Made by a program: the position numbers and the translations under genes. A stretch of DNA of 64,000 bases. Origin: Zoogloea sp. (lineage in GTDB: Bacteria > Pseudomonadota > Gammaproteobacteria > Burkholderiales > Rhodocyclaceae). The DNA is taken from the NCBI GenBank assembly GCA_016720685.1, contig JADKKC010000009.1:1-64000 (forward strand). Reading direction: 5' to 3'. The notes under the pieces are model-generated. The model was not told the DNA's origin, ran no database searches, and saw only the letters and a program-made list of their open reading frames with translations. Below, in pieces: positions 26,916 to 34,659 of this stretch (positions are counted from its first letter, which is position 1; the number at the start of each line of letters is the position of its first letter).

Positions 26916-27755
26916 ATGACCATGGATGTCTTTTGCGCCGATGACGGCGAAAAAATCCACCTGAAGATTTCCGGCAACGGCCCGCCGCTGGTGCTGCTGC
27001 ATGGCTGGACCTCCACCCACCGCGACTGGAATCCCTTCCTGGCCGCCTTCGAGGCGCGCCACCGGGTTTTTCGCTGGGACGCCCGCGGCCACGGCGGCCA
27101 TCCCCTCGTCACCCGGAGCATTCCGTCTGCCCCGCGCATGGCCCACGACCTGCACAACCTGCTCGATCACTACGGGCTCGAAAAAGCCGTGGTGGCCGGC
27201 CACTCGATGGGTGCGCTGACGCTCTGGCAATACCTGCGCGACTTTGGCGAAGAGCGCCTGTCGCACCTCGTGATCATCGACCAGTCGCCCCGGCTCCTCA
27301 CCGACGACAACTGGAAAAACGGCATCTACGGCGACTTCGACCACCACCAGAATGCCGCCTTCATCGACGCGCTGGAGCGCGACTTTGCCGAGGCGCTGCT
27401 GCGCCTGGTGGCCTTTGGTCACAACGCCAGGGCTCGCGCGGCCTACCTGGACAACACCGCCGGCATGGTGTCGGCCCGCCAGCGCCTGCAAAGCCTGGTG
27501 CCGCGTCCGCTGATCGACTGCTGGGCCAGCCTTTCAGCGGCCGACTACCGCGACGTGCTGGCCACCATCACCCTTCCGACGCTGCTGGTGTATGGCGGCG
27601 CCAGCAACTTCTATTCGACCGCCACCGCGCGTTACGTGCGCGACAGCATTCCCGGCGCCCGGCTCCACATTTACGACGATGTGGACCACGCACCGCACCT
27701 GTGGGAGCGCGAGCGCTTCGTCCGCGATGTGCTGGATTTCGTGGCCCAAGCCTGA
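26916..27755 (+). CDS. Alpha/beta hydrolase
   Basis: A 279-residue alpha/beta-hydrolase. The oxyanion-hole motif LLHGWTSTHRDW lies at 28-39, the nucleophile Ser97 in GHSMG, and the likely catalytic His at 258 or 261 in DDVDHAPHLWE. LVIIDQSPRLL and LLVYGGASNFY are typical of haloperoxidase- or esterase-like members. The substrate is unknown. It begins 74 bp after cobC and could share its transcript, but it has no known cobalamin function. ATG 26922 (two codons later) is an alternative start. Confidence 0.85.
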   Translation: MTMDVFCADDGEKIHLKISGNGPPLVLLHGWTSTHRDWNPFLAAFEARHRVFRWDARGHGGHPLVTRSIPSAPRMAHDLHNLLDHYGLEKAVVAGHSMGALTLWQYLRDFGEERLSHLVIIDQSPRLLTDDNWKNGIYGDFDHHQNAAFIDALERDFAEALLRLVAFGHNARARAAYLDNTAGMVSARQRLQSLVPRPLIDCWASLSAADYRDVLATITLPTLLVYGGASNFYSTATARYVRDSIPGARLHIYDDVDHAPHLWERERFVRDVLDFVAQA

Positions 27756-27803
27756 CGCGGACGCTCCCGCAGCCCGTCCGCCAGAATGAAAAAATGTAAA
27801 TTA

Positions 27804-27827
27804 GGTTAAATGAGTTAATCCGCGTGA
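27804..27827 (+). promoter_or_regulatory. GTTAA direct-repeat motif upstream of GspC-like gene 1
   Basis: GGTTAAATGAGTTAATCCGC followed by GTGA contains two GTTAA units nine bases apart. Almost the same sequence precedes the paralogous gene at 29300, and the similarity continues into GCGCCGGGCC...GGTGATA. Conservation between paralogues in otherwise diverged non-coding DNA suggests a promoter or operator. Confidence 0.5.
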
Positions 27828-27941
27828 CTCGGCCGTCGCGCCGGGCCGGGCGGGTGATAGGGTACAAGCTGATCAACAAGAAATGGGCGAGGTGCCCGTC
27901 GTCAGCTCTGTACGCCGGCGCCGTGGTTTCCCGATGCAAAG

Positions 27942-28343
27942 ATGGGTGCACAAGGCTTCGACTATGACCGCATTCAACGGATCGTCGTGATTGCCGGGAT
28001 GGTGGTGGTGTTTGGCTTGTGGCTTGCCGAGGAGGCCGGCCTGATCCGTACCGCCGCACCGCACGCATCCGCAGTCATCCCGTTGTCGGCCCTGCCGGGG
28101 CTCCAGTCCTCGGCGGAAGGCCTGGCGTTGCAGGGCGTCATCGCCGGCAGCGCCACCGCGCCGGGAATCGCGATCCTGGCGGCGACCGGCAAGCGTCCGG
28201 TCCTGGTGGCCGAAGGCGCCTATTTCAACGAGGACATCCGCGTCGAGCGCGTGCTGCCCGATCGCGTGCTGCTGCGTCTGCGGGGCGACGCCGTGCCGGT
28301 TGTCCTGCCCCTTTCTCCCCAGCCTGCCGCCAAGGCGCCCTGA
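27942..28343 (+). CDS. GspC-like small inner-membrane protein, paralogue 1
   Basis: A 133-residue protein with one N-terminal membrane helix (IVVIAGMVVVFGLWLAEEAG) and a periplasmic domain. The domain (LQGVIAGSATAPGIAILAA, AEGAYFNEDIRVERVLPD, RVLLRLRG) resembles the homology region of the type II secretion protein GspC/PulC, which contacts the secretin. There is no PDZ domain, and no other secretion gene is nearby. It is clearly paralogous to the gene at 29300. It might serve as an assembly factor for a secretin or pilus system encoded elsewhere. Confidence 0.7.
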   Translation: MGAQGFDYDRIQRIVVIAGMVVVFGLWLAEEAGLIRTAAPHASAVIPLSALPGLQSSAEGLALQGVIAGSATAPGIAILAATGKRPVLVAEGAYFNEDIRVERVLPDRVLLRLRGDAVPVVLPLSPQPAAKAP

Positions 28344-28533
28344 CATCCCCGCCCGGCAGCGCAACGCGCGCCCGCCTTTGCACCCTCGTTACCCGCCGCA
28401 GGCGGGGTCGTGGAAACACAAGTTGTCGGTTGTCCGGCCTCCACCACGAGCGCAGGTATCTTCCCTTCCTTCGGCGCGCCGCCTTGCAGGCATGAGCCTG
28501 CTGCCGGGCCGTCCGCTTCGCGCCGGTCAGCCG

Positions 28534-28721
28534 CCCGAATGTGCTAACGGGCGCGTCAACCCGAGCACCGGCAAGGCGCTGAAGACGACCCTGTGGGGCT
28601 ATGGCTCGACGACCCAGGCGCCGTCCTATCCCGGCCGCAGCTTCAATGTGCGCCGCGATGTGCCGATCACGGTGCGCTAAGTCAATGAACTGATGAACAG
28701 TGCCGGCCCGCTGCCCCATCT
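28534..28721 (+). pseudogene. Multicopper oxidase N-terminal remnant
   Basis: The frame reads NPSTGKALKTTLWGYG, APSYPGRSFNVRRDVPITVR, then a TAA stop at 28678-28680, then VNELMNSAGPLPH. This matches the first cupredoxin domain of bacterial multicopper oxidases up to PLPHL. The gene is cut at both ends and has an in-frame stop. At its 3' end it joins the SCO1 remnant, which runs on the opposite strand. Confidence 0.75.
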
Positions 28722-28965
28722 TGTCCGGGCGATAGGCATTGAAGGCCTTTTGCACGCTGGCGCTGGCCGCGCTGCTGCCGGTCAGGAAGAGCCCGCTGTC
28801 GTCGGCGCCAAACTGGCGGGCGTAGTCCTTGAGCTGCCGGGGCGTGTCTGCACCTCGGCAAAAATCCGCGTCATGGGTGGGCCGATGGCCGTGCAGCTGG
28901 CCGTGCAGCTGGTGTAGATGAAGTTGAGCAGTACCGGCCGCCCGTCGTCGAGGCGGCGGGCGCCG
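28712..28965 (-). pseudogene. SCO1/SenC copper-chaperone remnant
   Basis: Read on the minus strand: RRLDDGRPVLLNFIYTSCTA then SCTAIGPPMTRIFAEVQT. After an internal deletion and frame change it continues as QLKDYARQFGADDSGLFLTG then VQKAFNAYRPDKM. This is the thioredoxin-like SCO1/SenC family with the copper-binding Cys pair present, but with the middle missing and both ends lost. It abuts the multicopper-oxidase remnant tail to tail. Genes of these two families are often neighbours, so both probably derive from one lost copper locus. Confidence 0.7.
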
Positions 28966-29065
28966 CGTGATGGCGGTGGGCGTGTTCGTCGGCGCGTGGG
29001 CAGCCGTCCGGGCTATTGACCCGTCCATTATTAACTTGTCGAAAGGCAGAGGCGGCGCGGCAGAC

Positions 29066-29153
29066 TGTGGGGGCGACTTCAGTCGCCCGCGGACTCTGAT
29101 ATGCGGCATGTCGATGATTCAACGCGCCGAGGGCGACTGAAGTCGCCCCCACA
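29066..29153. repeat. Perfect 23-bp inverted repeat (REP/BIME-like)
   Basis: The left arm 29066-29088 (TGTGGGGGCGACTTCAGTCG then CCC) and right arm 29131-29153 are exact reverse complements around a 42-bp spacer. Each arm is itself partly palindromic (GGCGACTTCAGTCGCC). Related motifs occur near 35748 (TTGAAGTCGCCCCTGC). No transposase lies between the arms. It looks like a paired extragenic palindromic element. Confidence 0.8.
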
Positions 29154-29204
29154 CGCCCAGCCCGAACGGTGGCAAGGGAATCAAAGGGCTGGGTTAATAA
29201 CTTT

Positions 29205-29228
29205 GGTTAAATGGGTTAACTCGCGTCA
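29205..29228 (+). promoter_or_regulatory. GTTAA direct-repeat motif upstream of GspC-like gene 2
   Basis: GGTTAAATGGGTTAACTCGC followed by GTCA is the counterpart of the motif at 27804. A further GGTTAA is just upstream near 29192. It lies 72 bp before the gene start. Confidence 0.5.
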
Positions 29229-29299
29229 ATTCGCGCCGGCGCGGGCCTGGGCCGGTGATACGTTGCGGGCATCTTCAATGCCCCGGTTGCAAGCAGGTC

Positions 29300-29767
29300 A
29301 TGAGTCGTTTCGATTACAGGCGCGTGCTGCGTGTCGGCGTGGTGGCCGGTGCGCTGCTGGCTGTCGGGATATGGATCGTCGAGGAGGAGGTGGTGCCCCA
29401 AGTGGCGTCGCCGCCGCCAGCGGAATTTGTCGTGTATGACGAACGGCCAGCCTTGTACAGCGCGCTTCAGCCGGGGGCGCTGCCGAGCCTGCAAGGCATT
29501 ATTGCCGGCAGCGACGGGGCGCCGGGCGTGGCGATCCTGGCTGCACTGGTCAGTGGCCCCAGCCTGGTGCCCGAGGGCGAGCTTTTCAACGAAGACCTCC
29601 GCGTCGAACGCGTGCGGCCCGACGGGGTGCTGCTGCGCCGACTGTCCGATAACGCGTCTGTTGCGCTGATCCTGGAACCGTCGGCCGAGAACGCACTGCC
29701 GATGCCGTCGGCGGGTCTGCAGCCGCCCGGGCCGGCGCTGCCGGGGTCGGTTTCCGGCGGGGAGTAA
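29300..29767 (+). CDS. GspC-like small inner-membrane protein, paralogue 2
   Basis: A 155-residue protein from the ATG at 29300. The frame extends to 29255, but the paralogue aligns only from FDYRR. One membrane helix (VGVVAGALLAVGIWIVEEEV) and the same GspC homology-region pattern: LQGIIAGSDGAPGVAILAA, PEGELFNEDLRVERVRPDGV then LLRRL. A proline-rich tail follows. It shares the order FDYxR, membrane helix, spacer, LQGxIAGS with the gene at 27942, so the pair arose by duplication. I see no secretion operon around them. Confidence 0.7.
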   Translation: MSRFDYRRVLRVGVVAGALLAVGIWIVEEEVVPQVASPPPAEFVVYDERPALYSALQPGALPSLQGIIAGSDGAPGVAILAALVSGPSLVPEGELFNEDLRVERVRPDGVLLRRLSDNASVALILEPSAENALPMPSAGLQPPGPALPGSVSGGE

Positions 29768-29841
29768 GCCGGCGAGTCCTTGCGTCGAGCCGCCCTGCGC
29801 CGCACAATTGGCCGTCATTTTCCGAGGCCATTCCCATTTCC

Positions 29842-30480
29842 ATGCTTGCGCCCGATGCGCACCCGAGTCTGCCTGCTGCGCTGATCGCCTGCCACGAGTG
29901 CGACCTGCTGCAGACCGAGCCGGTGCTCGCCCCCGGCGAAACGGCCCGCTGCGCCCGTTGTGGCGCCTTTCTGGCGCGTAACCCGCCGGATAGCGTCGAT
30001 CGTTCGCTGGCCTTGTGCCTTGCCGCCGCGATTCTTTACCTGATTGCCAATGTTTATCCGCTGGTTGGCCTCGAGATGCAGGGCCAGCGGGTGGAGGTGA
30101 CGCTCGCCGGCGCCCTGCTGATCCTGTGGCGCGACGGCATGCAGCCGGTGGCGGCGCTGGTGGGCGTCACGACCCTGGTTTTTCCGCTGCTCGAGCTGGC
30201 GATGATTCTCGTCGTGCTGGTGCCGCTGCGCCTCGGGCGGGTTTCGCCGCGGCTGGCCCCGTTTTTCCGGCTGGTCCGCGCGGTGAAGCCGTGGAGCATG
30301 GTGGAGGTTTTCCTGCTCGGCATGCTGGTGTCGCTGGTCAAGCTTTCGCATCTGGCCGACGTCATCCTCGGCGCGGCCTTCTGGGCCATGGCGGCGCTGA
30401 TCGTCGTGCTGACCCTCGCCGGGCGGGCCTTCGACAGTCGCCTGCTGTGGCAGACGCCGGTCATCGAGAACAGCCCGTGA
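29842..30480 (+). CDS. pqiA: PqiA-family membrane protein, N-terminal half (paraquat-inducible protein A)
   Basis: A 212-residue integral membrane protein. An N-terminal zinc ribbon (Cys17, Cys20, Cys37, Cys40: CHEC, CARC) is followed by about four membrane segments, with IANVYPLVGLEMQG and RLVRAVKPWSMVEVFLLGML. E. coli PqiA is a single protein of twice this size with two such halves. Here the halves are separate genes overlapping by 4 bp (GTGA at 30477). It is part of the PqiABC trans-envelope lipid-transport system. Confidence 0.9.
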   Translation: MLAPDAHPSLPAALIACHECDLLQTEPVLAPGETARCARCGAFLARNPPDSVDRSLALCLAAAILYLIANVYPLVGLEMQGQRVEVTLAGALLILWRDGMQPVAALVGVTTLVFPLLELAMILVVLVPLRLGRVSPRLAPFFRLVRAVKPWSMVEVFLLGMLVSLVKLSHLADVILGAAFWAMAALIVVLTLAGRAFDSRLLWQTPVIENSP

Positions 30481-31151
30481 GCCGCGAGCTGCCCTTTATC
30501 GCCCGGCAAGCCCGCCAGGCCGGATTGCTCAACTGCCACATCTGCGGGCAGCTCTCCCGCGCGCCGGCCGGCGGCGGTTTCTTGCGCTGCCCGCGCTGCC
30601 GGGCGCCGCTGCACATGCGCAAGCCGGCCAGCCTCGCCACCACCTGGGCGCTGGTGATTGCCGCGGCCATCCTCTACATCCCGGCCAACCTGCTGCCGAT
30701 GATGAGCACCGCCTCGCTGCTCGGCAGCCAGGAGGACACCATCATGAGCGGCGTGATCTTTCTGTGGCAGTCGGGCTCGTGGCCGCTGGCCGCGGTGGTG
30801 TTCTTTGCCAGCGTGATGGTGCCGCTGCTCAAGATATTCGCCCTCGTCTATCTGGCCGCCTCGGCCCAGCGCCGCTCGCGCCATCGGCTGATCCAGCGCA
30901 CGCGGCTGTACCGCATGGTGGAATTCGTCGGCCGCTGGTCCATGCTCGACATTTACGTGATCACCATCCTCGTGGCGCTGGTGAAGTTCCAGGGGCTCGC
31001 CACCATCCAGGCCGGGCCGGCGGCCGTGGCCTTTGGCGCGGTCGTGGTGCTGACGATGTTTGCCGCCATGAGCTTCGACCCCCGCCTGATCTGGGATCCC
31101 GCCGCGGATTCCGCACCCTCCTCGCCTGATCCGGATTCCGACCATGCCTGA
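30477..31151 (+). CDS. PqiA-family membrane protein, C-terminal half
   Basis: A 224-residue protein from GTG 30477. The frame is open upstream, but GTGA coupling with the previous gene marks the start. Zinc ribbon CHICGQ and CPRCRA is followed by four membrane segments, with IPANLLPMMSTASLLGSQED, RTRLYRMVEFVGRWSMLDIY and AMSFDPRLIWD. The order after the first half matches the domain order of full-length PqiA. It overlaps pqiB by 8 bp. Confidence 0.9.
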   Translation: MSRELPFIARQARQAGLLNCHICGQLSRAPAGGGFLRCPRCRAPLHMRKPASLATTWALVIAAAILYIPANLLPMMSTASLLGSQEDTIMSGVIFLWQSGSWPLAAVVFFASVMVPLLKIFALVYLAASAQRRSRHRLIQRTRLYRMVEFVGRWSMLDIYVITILVALVKFQGLATIQAGPAAVAFGAVVVLTMFAAMSFDPRLIWDPAADSAPSSPDPDSDHA

Positions 31152-32781
31152 GCTCACTCCGCCCGCCCTGCCCGTCGCCACCGTCGAAAAGCCGCGGCGC
31201 TTCCGCATTCCTCTGGTGTGGATCATTCCGCTGGTGGCGGCGCTGATCGGAGTCTTCCTGGCCGCCCGCACGTATTACGAACAGGGCCCGACGATCACCA
31301 TCCAGTTCAATACCGGTGAAGGCCTCGAACCCGGCAAGACCCGCATCAAGTACAAGGATGTGGACGTCGGCCAGATCACCGCGGTGGCCCTCGCCGAGGA
31401 CGGCTCCCACGTGGTGGCCACCGCCAGGCTGGCCCGTCAGGCGAGCCGCCTGCTGGTGGATGACACCCGCTTCTGGGTGGTCAGCGCAAAGGTGTCGGGC
31501 AGCTCGGTGTCGGGCCTCGGCACCTTGCTGTCGGGCGCCTATGTGGGCCTCGACGCGGGCAAGTCGGAAACCGCCCGCCGTAATTTCGTGGCCCTCGATA
31601 CGGCGCCGGCCGTCACCTTCGACGCGCCGGGCCAGGTTTTCGTGCTGCAGGCCGACACCCTCAGTTCGATCAGCGCCGGCACCCCGATCTACTTCCGGCG
31701 CATCGAGGCCGGCCAGGTCACGGGCTTCCGGCTCGACGCAGAAGGCAAGCGCGTCGAGGTGCAGATTTTCGTCAAGGCGCCCTACGACCGCTTCGTGAGC
31801 GCCGACAGCCGCTTCTGGAACGCCGGCGGCGTGGATGTGAAGCTCGGCCCCGAAGGGGTGCAGGTCAATACCGAATCCCTCGCCTCCATCGTTGCCGGCG
31901 GCATCGCCTTCCTGACGCCCGAGGGCGCCGACAGCGAACCCGCCAAGCGCAACCAGGCCTTCCGCCTTTTCCCCAACCGCAGCGAGGCGCTCAAGCAGCC
32001 CCACAGCCAGGTGCTCAACTACGTGCTGCGCTTTTCGGAATCGGTGCGCGGCCTGTCGGTGGGGGCGCCGGTGGATTTCCGCGGCATCCCGGTGGGTGAA
32101 GTCACCGCCATATGGCCGGATTTCAGCCCCCGTGCCACCGATCTCGGGCTGATGGTCGAGGTCGCCATCTTCCCCGGCCGCCTCAAGGTCGCCCCGCAGC
32201 CGGGCAAGACCACCTTCTTCGGCAAGGATGCCCAGTCCAGCGATCTCCGTGCCTTCAGCGACCAGCTCATCGCCAACGGCCTGCGCGCCCAGCTGCGCAG
32301 CGGCAGCCTCGTCACCGGGCAGATCTACGTCGCCCTCGACTTCTTCCCCGCCGCCAAGCCGCTGAAGATCGACTGGAACCACGTCCCGCCACTCTTCCCG
32401 ACCCAGCGCGGCAGCCTCGACGAACTGCAAACCACGCTGATGCGCATCCTCGCCAAGCTCGACAAGCTGCCCCTCGACGAAATCGGCCAGGACACCAAGA
32501 AGGCCCTCGCCAGCCTCGTCCGTACCATCGACGAAGCCGAGAGCCTGGTCAAACGCCTCGACGGCCTCGCCAGCGGCGATGTGCGCGACACCGTTGTCGA
32601 AGCCCGCAGCGCCATCGCCGACGCCCGCAAGCTGCTCGCCAGCGATGCCCCGCTGCAGCAGGACATGCGCGCCAGCCTGCAGGAGCTGGGCCGCGCCGCC
32701 CAGGCCCTGCGCCACCTGGCCGACACCCTCGACCGTCACCCCGAAGCGCTGCTGCGCGGCAAGCCCGAGGAAAAACCATGA
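31144..32781 (+). CDS. pqiB: PqiB, MCE-domain periplasmic lipid-transport tunnel protein
   Basis: A 545-residue protein with one N-terminal membrane anchor (IPLVWIIPLVAALIGVFLAA) and three MCE domains. Each begins with a pattern like PTITIQFNTGEGLEPGKTRI, SAGTPIYFRRIEAGQVTGF or LSVGAPVDFRGIPVGEVTAI. A long C-terminal helical region (residues about 425-540) should form the needle-like channel seen for PqiB hexamers spanning the periplasm. It is coupled to pqiA by overlapping frames. Confidence 0.94.
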   Translation: MPELTPPALPVATVEKPRRFRIPLVWIIPLVAALIGVFLAARTYYEQGPTITIQFNTGEGLEPGKTRIKYKDVDVGQITAVALAEDGSHVVATARLARQASRLLVDDTRFWVVSAKVSGSSVSGLGTLLSGAYVGLDAGKSETARRNFVALDTAPAVTFDAPGQVFVLQADTLSSISAGTPIYFRRIEAGQVTGFRLDAEGKRVEVQIFVKAPYDRFVSADSRFWNAGGVDVKLGPEGVQVNTESLASIVAGGIAFLTPEGADSEPAKRNQAFRLFPNRSEALKQPHSQVLNYVLRFSESVRGLSVGAPVDFRGIPVGEVTAIWPDFSPRATDLGLMVEVAIFPGRLKVAPQPGKTTFFGKDAQSSDLRAFSDQLIANGLRAQLRSGSLVTGQIYVALDFFPAAKPLKIDWNHVPPLFPTQRGSLDELQTTLMRILAKLDKLPLDEIGQDTKKALASLVRTIDEAESLVKRLDGLASGDVRDTVVEARSAIADARKLLASDAPLQQDMRASLQELGRAAQALRHLADTLDRHPEALLRGKPEEKP

Positions 32782-32815
32782 CCCGCCCCGAATTCCCATC
32801 GAAAGGACACCGATC

Positions 32816-33352
32816 ATGAACACCGCACGAACCCTTGGCGCCGGCCTGCTGCTGCTGTGCGCCAGCGCCGTCGGGCAGGCCGCCGCCATCCGGCCCGGAC
32901 TGTGGGAATTCCGCTCGACGCGGATGAGCGTCGCCGGCATGCCCGACATGTCGGCGCAAATGGCCGAAATGCAAAAGCAGCTCAAGAACCTGCCGCCCGA
33001 AACCCAACGCATGCTTCAGCAGCAGATGGCATCGCGGGGCGTGCAAATGGGTAACGACGGCTCGGTGCGCAGCTGCATCACCCCCGAACAGGCCGAACAG
33101 GACAACATCTATTCCGGTCGGACCGACGGCAGCTGCACCCTCGTCAGCGTCACCAAAACCGGCAACACCGTGCACGGACGCCTCAACTGCACCCAACCCC
33201 AGGGCACAGCGGATTTCGAAACCACCATCGGCGGCCCGGAACACTTCACCACGCGCGTCAAAATGCGCTCGACGCAGGGCGACCTGCAGGCGGACACCGA
33301 CGCCCGCTGGCTCTCGGCCCAATGCGGGTCGCCCGCCCCCACCAAGCCGTGA
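32816..33352 (+). CDS. DUF3617 periplasmic protein
   Basis: A 178-residue secreted protein. Signal peptide MNTARTLGAGLLLLCASAVG ends at QAAA. The mature part begins IRPGLWEFRSTRMSV and contains SCITPEQAEQDN, matching the DUF3617 pattern of xPGLWE plus conserved cysteines. A GAAAGGA ribosome binding site precedes the ATG. It is inserted between pqiB and pqiC, and its stop overlaps the pqiC start as TGATG. Function unknown; this position suggests a soluble partner of the lipid pathway. Confidence 0.8.
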   Translation: MNTARTLGAGLLLLCASAVGQAAAIRPGLWEFRSTRMSVAGMPDMSAQMAEMQKQLKNLPPETQRMLQQQMASRGVQMGNDGSVRSCITPEQAEQDNIYSGRTDGSCTLVSVTKTGNTVHGRLNCTQPQGTADFETTIGGPEHFTTRVKMRSTQGDLQADTDARWLSAQCGSPAPTKP

Positions 33353-33957
33353 TGCCGACCATGCGCCCCGTTCTGTACGCCTCCGTCCCCGCCTTCATCC
33401 TCGCCCTTGTCCTCACCGCCTGCGGCACCACGCCGCCGGTGCGGCACTACACCCTGGGTCCGCTCGCGCCGCTCGGCGTGGCGCCCGAGGCCGGCCCGGC
33501 GGGCATCGCCGGCGCCAGTCTGGTGGTGGGCCCGGTGAGCGTGCCGGCCGCCATCGACCGCCTGCATATCGTGCGCCTGCTGGACGGCGCCCGTGCCGAC
33601 GTGGCCGACGGCCACCGCTGGGCCGCGCCGCTCAAGACCGAGATCGCCCGCCGCGTGGCCGGCGAACTGGCCCGCCGCACGCCCTACGTCCGCGCGGTGG
33701 CCTGGCCCCAGGCCAGCATCGCCGACCCCGACCTGAGCCTGCCCATCGACGTGCAACGCTTCGACGCCGACGGCTTCGAGCGCGTCACGCTGGAAGCCGT
33801 GTGGAGCCTCCGCAAGGCCGGCCGGGATATAGCCAGCCAGCGCTTTGCCGCCACCGAAGCCCTCACCGAGCCCACCTGGGAAGCCCTCGCCGCCGCCCAC
33901 GGCCGGCTGGTGGACGCCCTGGCGCGGGACGTGGCGACGGCGCTGAAGCCGCGCTGA
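33352..33957 (+). CDS. pqiC: PqiC, outer-membrane lipoprotein of the Pqi system (ABC-type transport auxiliary lipoprotein)
   Basis: A 201-residue lipoprotein. The signal sequence ends in the lipobox LTAC-GTTPPVRHYTLGP, typical of the DUF330/PqiC family, with VVGPVSVPAAIDRLHIVRLL next. The conserved WAAPLKTEIARRVAGELARR also fits. The ATG at 33352 overlaps the previous stop; ATG 33361 is an alternative. PqiC anchors the PqiB tunnel to the outer membrane. It is the last gene of the pqi cluster. Confidence 0.9.
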   Translation: MPTMRPVLYASVPAFILALVLTACGTTPPVRHYTLGPLAPLGVAPEAGPAGIAGASLVVGPVSVPAAIDRLHIVRLLDGARADVADGHRWAAPLKTEIARRVAGELARRTPYVRAVAWPQASIADPDLSLPIDVQRFDADGFERVTLEAVWSLRKAGRDIASQRFAATEALTEPTWEALAAAHGRLVDALARDVATALKPR

Positions 33958-33989
33958 GCCGTTCCCGCTCTCTCTGGGCGGAATGGAAA

Positions 33990-34014
33990 ACGGCCCGCCT
34001 TGCCGGCGGGCCGT
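33990..34014. terminator. Terminator hairpin between pqiC and the PEP-CTERM gene
   Basis: ACGGCCCGCC pairs perfectly with GGCGGGCCGT around TTGCC. The sequence GAAAA before it gives a T-run on the minus strand, so it best fits termination of the minus-strand PEP-CTERM gene. It can also end the pqi transcript. Confidence 0.75.
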
Positions 34015-34049
34015 TGCCGGGGGTTTTCCCCCGAAGCCGGTGCGGCCGC

Positions 34050-34652
34050 TCAGGCCTTGCGGCGGCGCAGGCAGGCGAGGCCGGCGAAGCCCAGGCCCAG
34101 CAGAGCCATCGAGGCGGGTTCGGGAACGGCGTTGGTCCGGTCGAAAGTGATGTTGTCGACGACCTCGATGAGGTTCAGCGCGCCGCGGTTGGCGTTCGTA
34201 TAGGTGAACACGGCGCGGTCAAACAGCTGGCCGGTGTAGCTGATCGTCTGGTTCATGATGTCGTCGTTGTTGGACGCCATCAGCACGTCGGCGATCATCG
34301 TGCTGGCCGAGAAGAGTTGCAGGTAGGCGAAGATGTCCTGACCGATGGACCTGTCGTCGTTGCCGAAGGCCAGGGACAGGCTGTTCATCTGGGTGGCAAA
34401 ACCGATGCTCAGCGCGCTGGCGTCGTCGTCGAAGATCCCGAGGCTCTTGCCGATACCCTGACTGCCGTAGTTACCAACGTACAGGTTGCTGCCGGAGGTG
34501 TCCGTGAAGGTCACGCCGGCCTGGCCGGCGACCGAGAAGCCGTTGGCCTTGGCGCCGCTGGCCACCGATTCAAAGTTGATGGTCGTCGGTGCGGCCTGGG
34601 CGGAAGCCATGGCGGACAGGGCGATAGCGGCGGCGATGAGCGTTTTGGTCAT
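34050..34652 (-). CDS. PEP-CTERM sorting-domain surface protein
   Basis: A 200-residue exported protein. Signal peptide MTKTLIAAAIALSAMASAQA is followed by a beta-rich body (INFESVASGAKANGFSV, LFDRAVFTYTNANRG) and a C-terminal PEP-CTERM tag: VPEPASMALLGLGFAGLACL then RRRKA. The tag is cleaved by an exosortase (EpsH/XrtA type), usually in bacteria that make exopolysaccharide and flocs. This implies an exosortase elsewhere in the genome. Codon use is less GC-rich than the neighbours. A strongly AT-rich region precedes it. Confidence 0.92.
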   Translation of the reverse strand: MTKTLIAAAIALSAMASAQAAPTTINFESVASGAKANGFSVAGQAGVTFTDTSGSNLYVGNYGSQGIGKSLGIFDDDASALSIGFATQMNSLSLAFGNDDRSIGQDIFAYLQLFSASTMIADVLMASNNDDIMNQTISYTGQLFDRAVFTYTNANRGALNLIEVVDNITFDRTNAVPEPASMALLGLGFAGLACLRRRKA

Positions 34653-34659
34653 GGTGAAA

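Noticed and set aside
28300..28680. 126-codon plus-strand ORF as a real protein
   Set aside because: Only its last third resembles a family (multicopper oxidase), and that part is a truncated piece ending at an in-frame stop; the first two thirds look non-coding.
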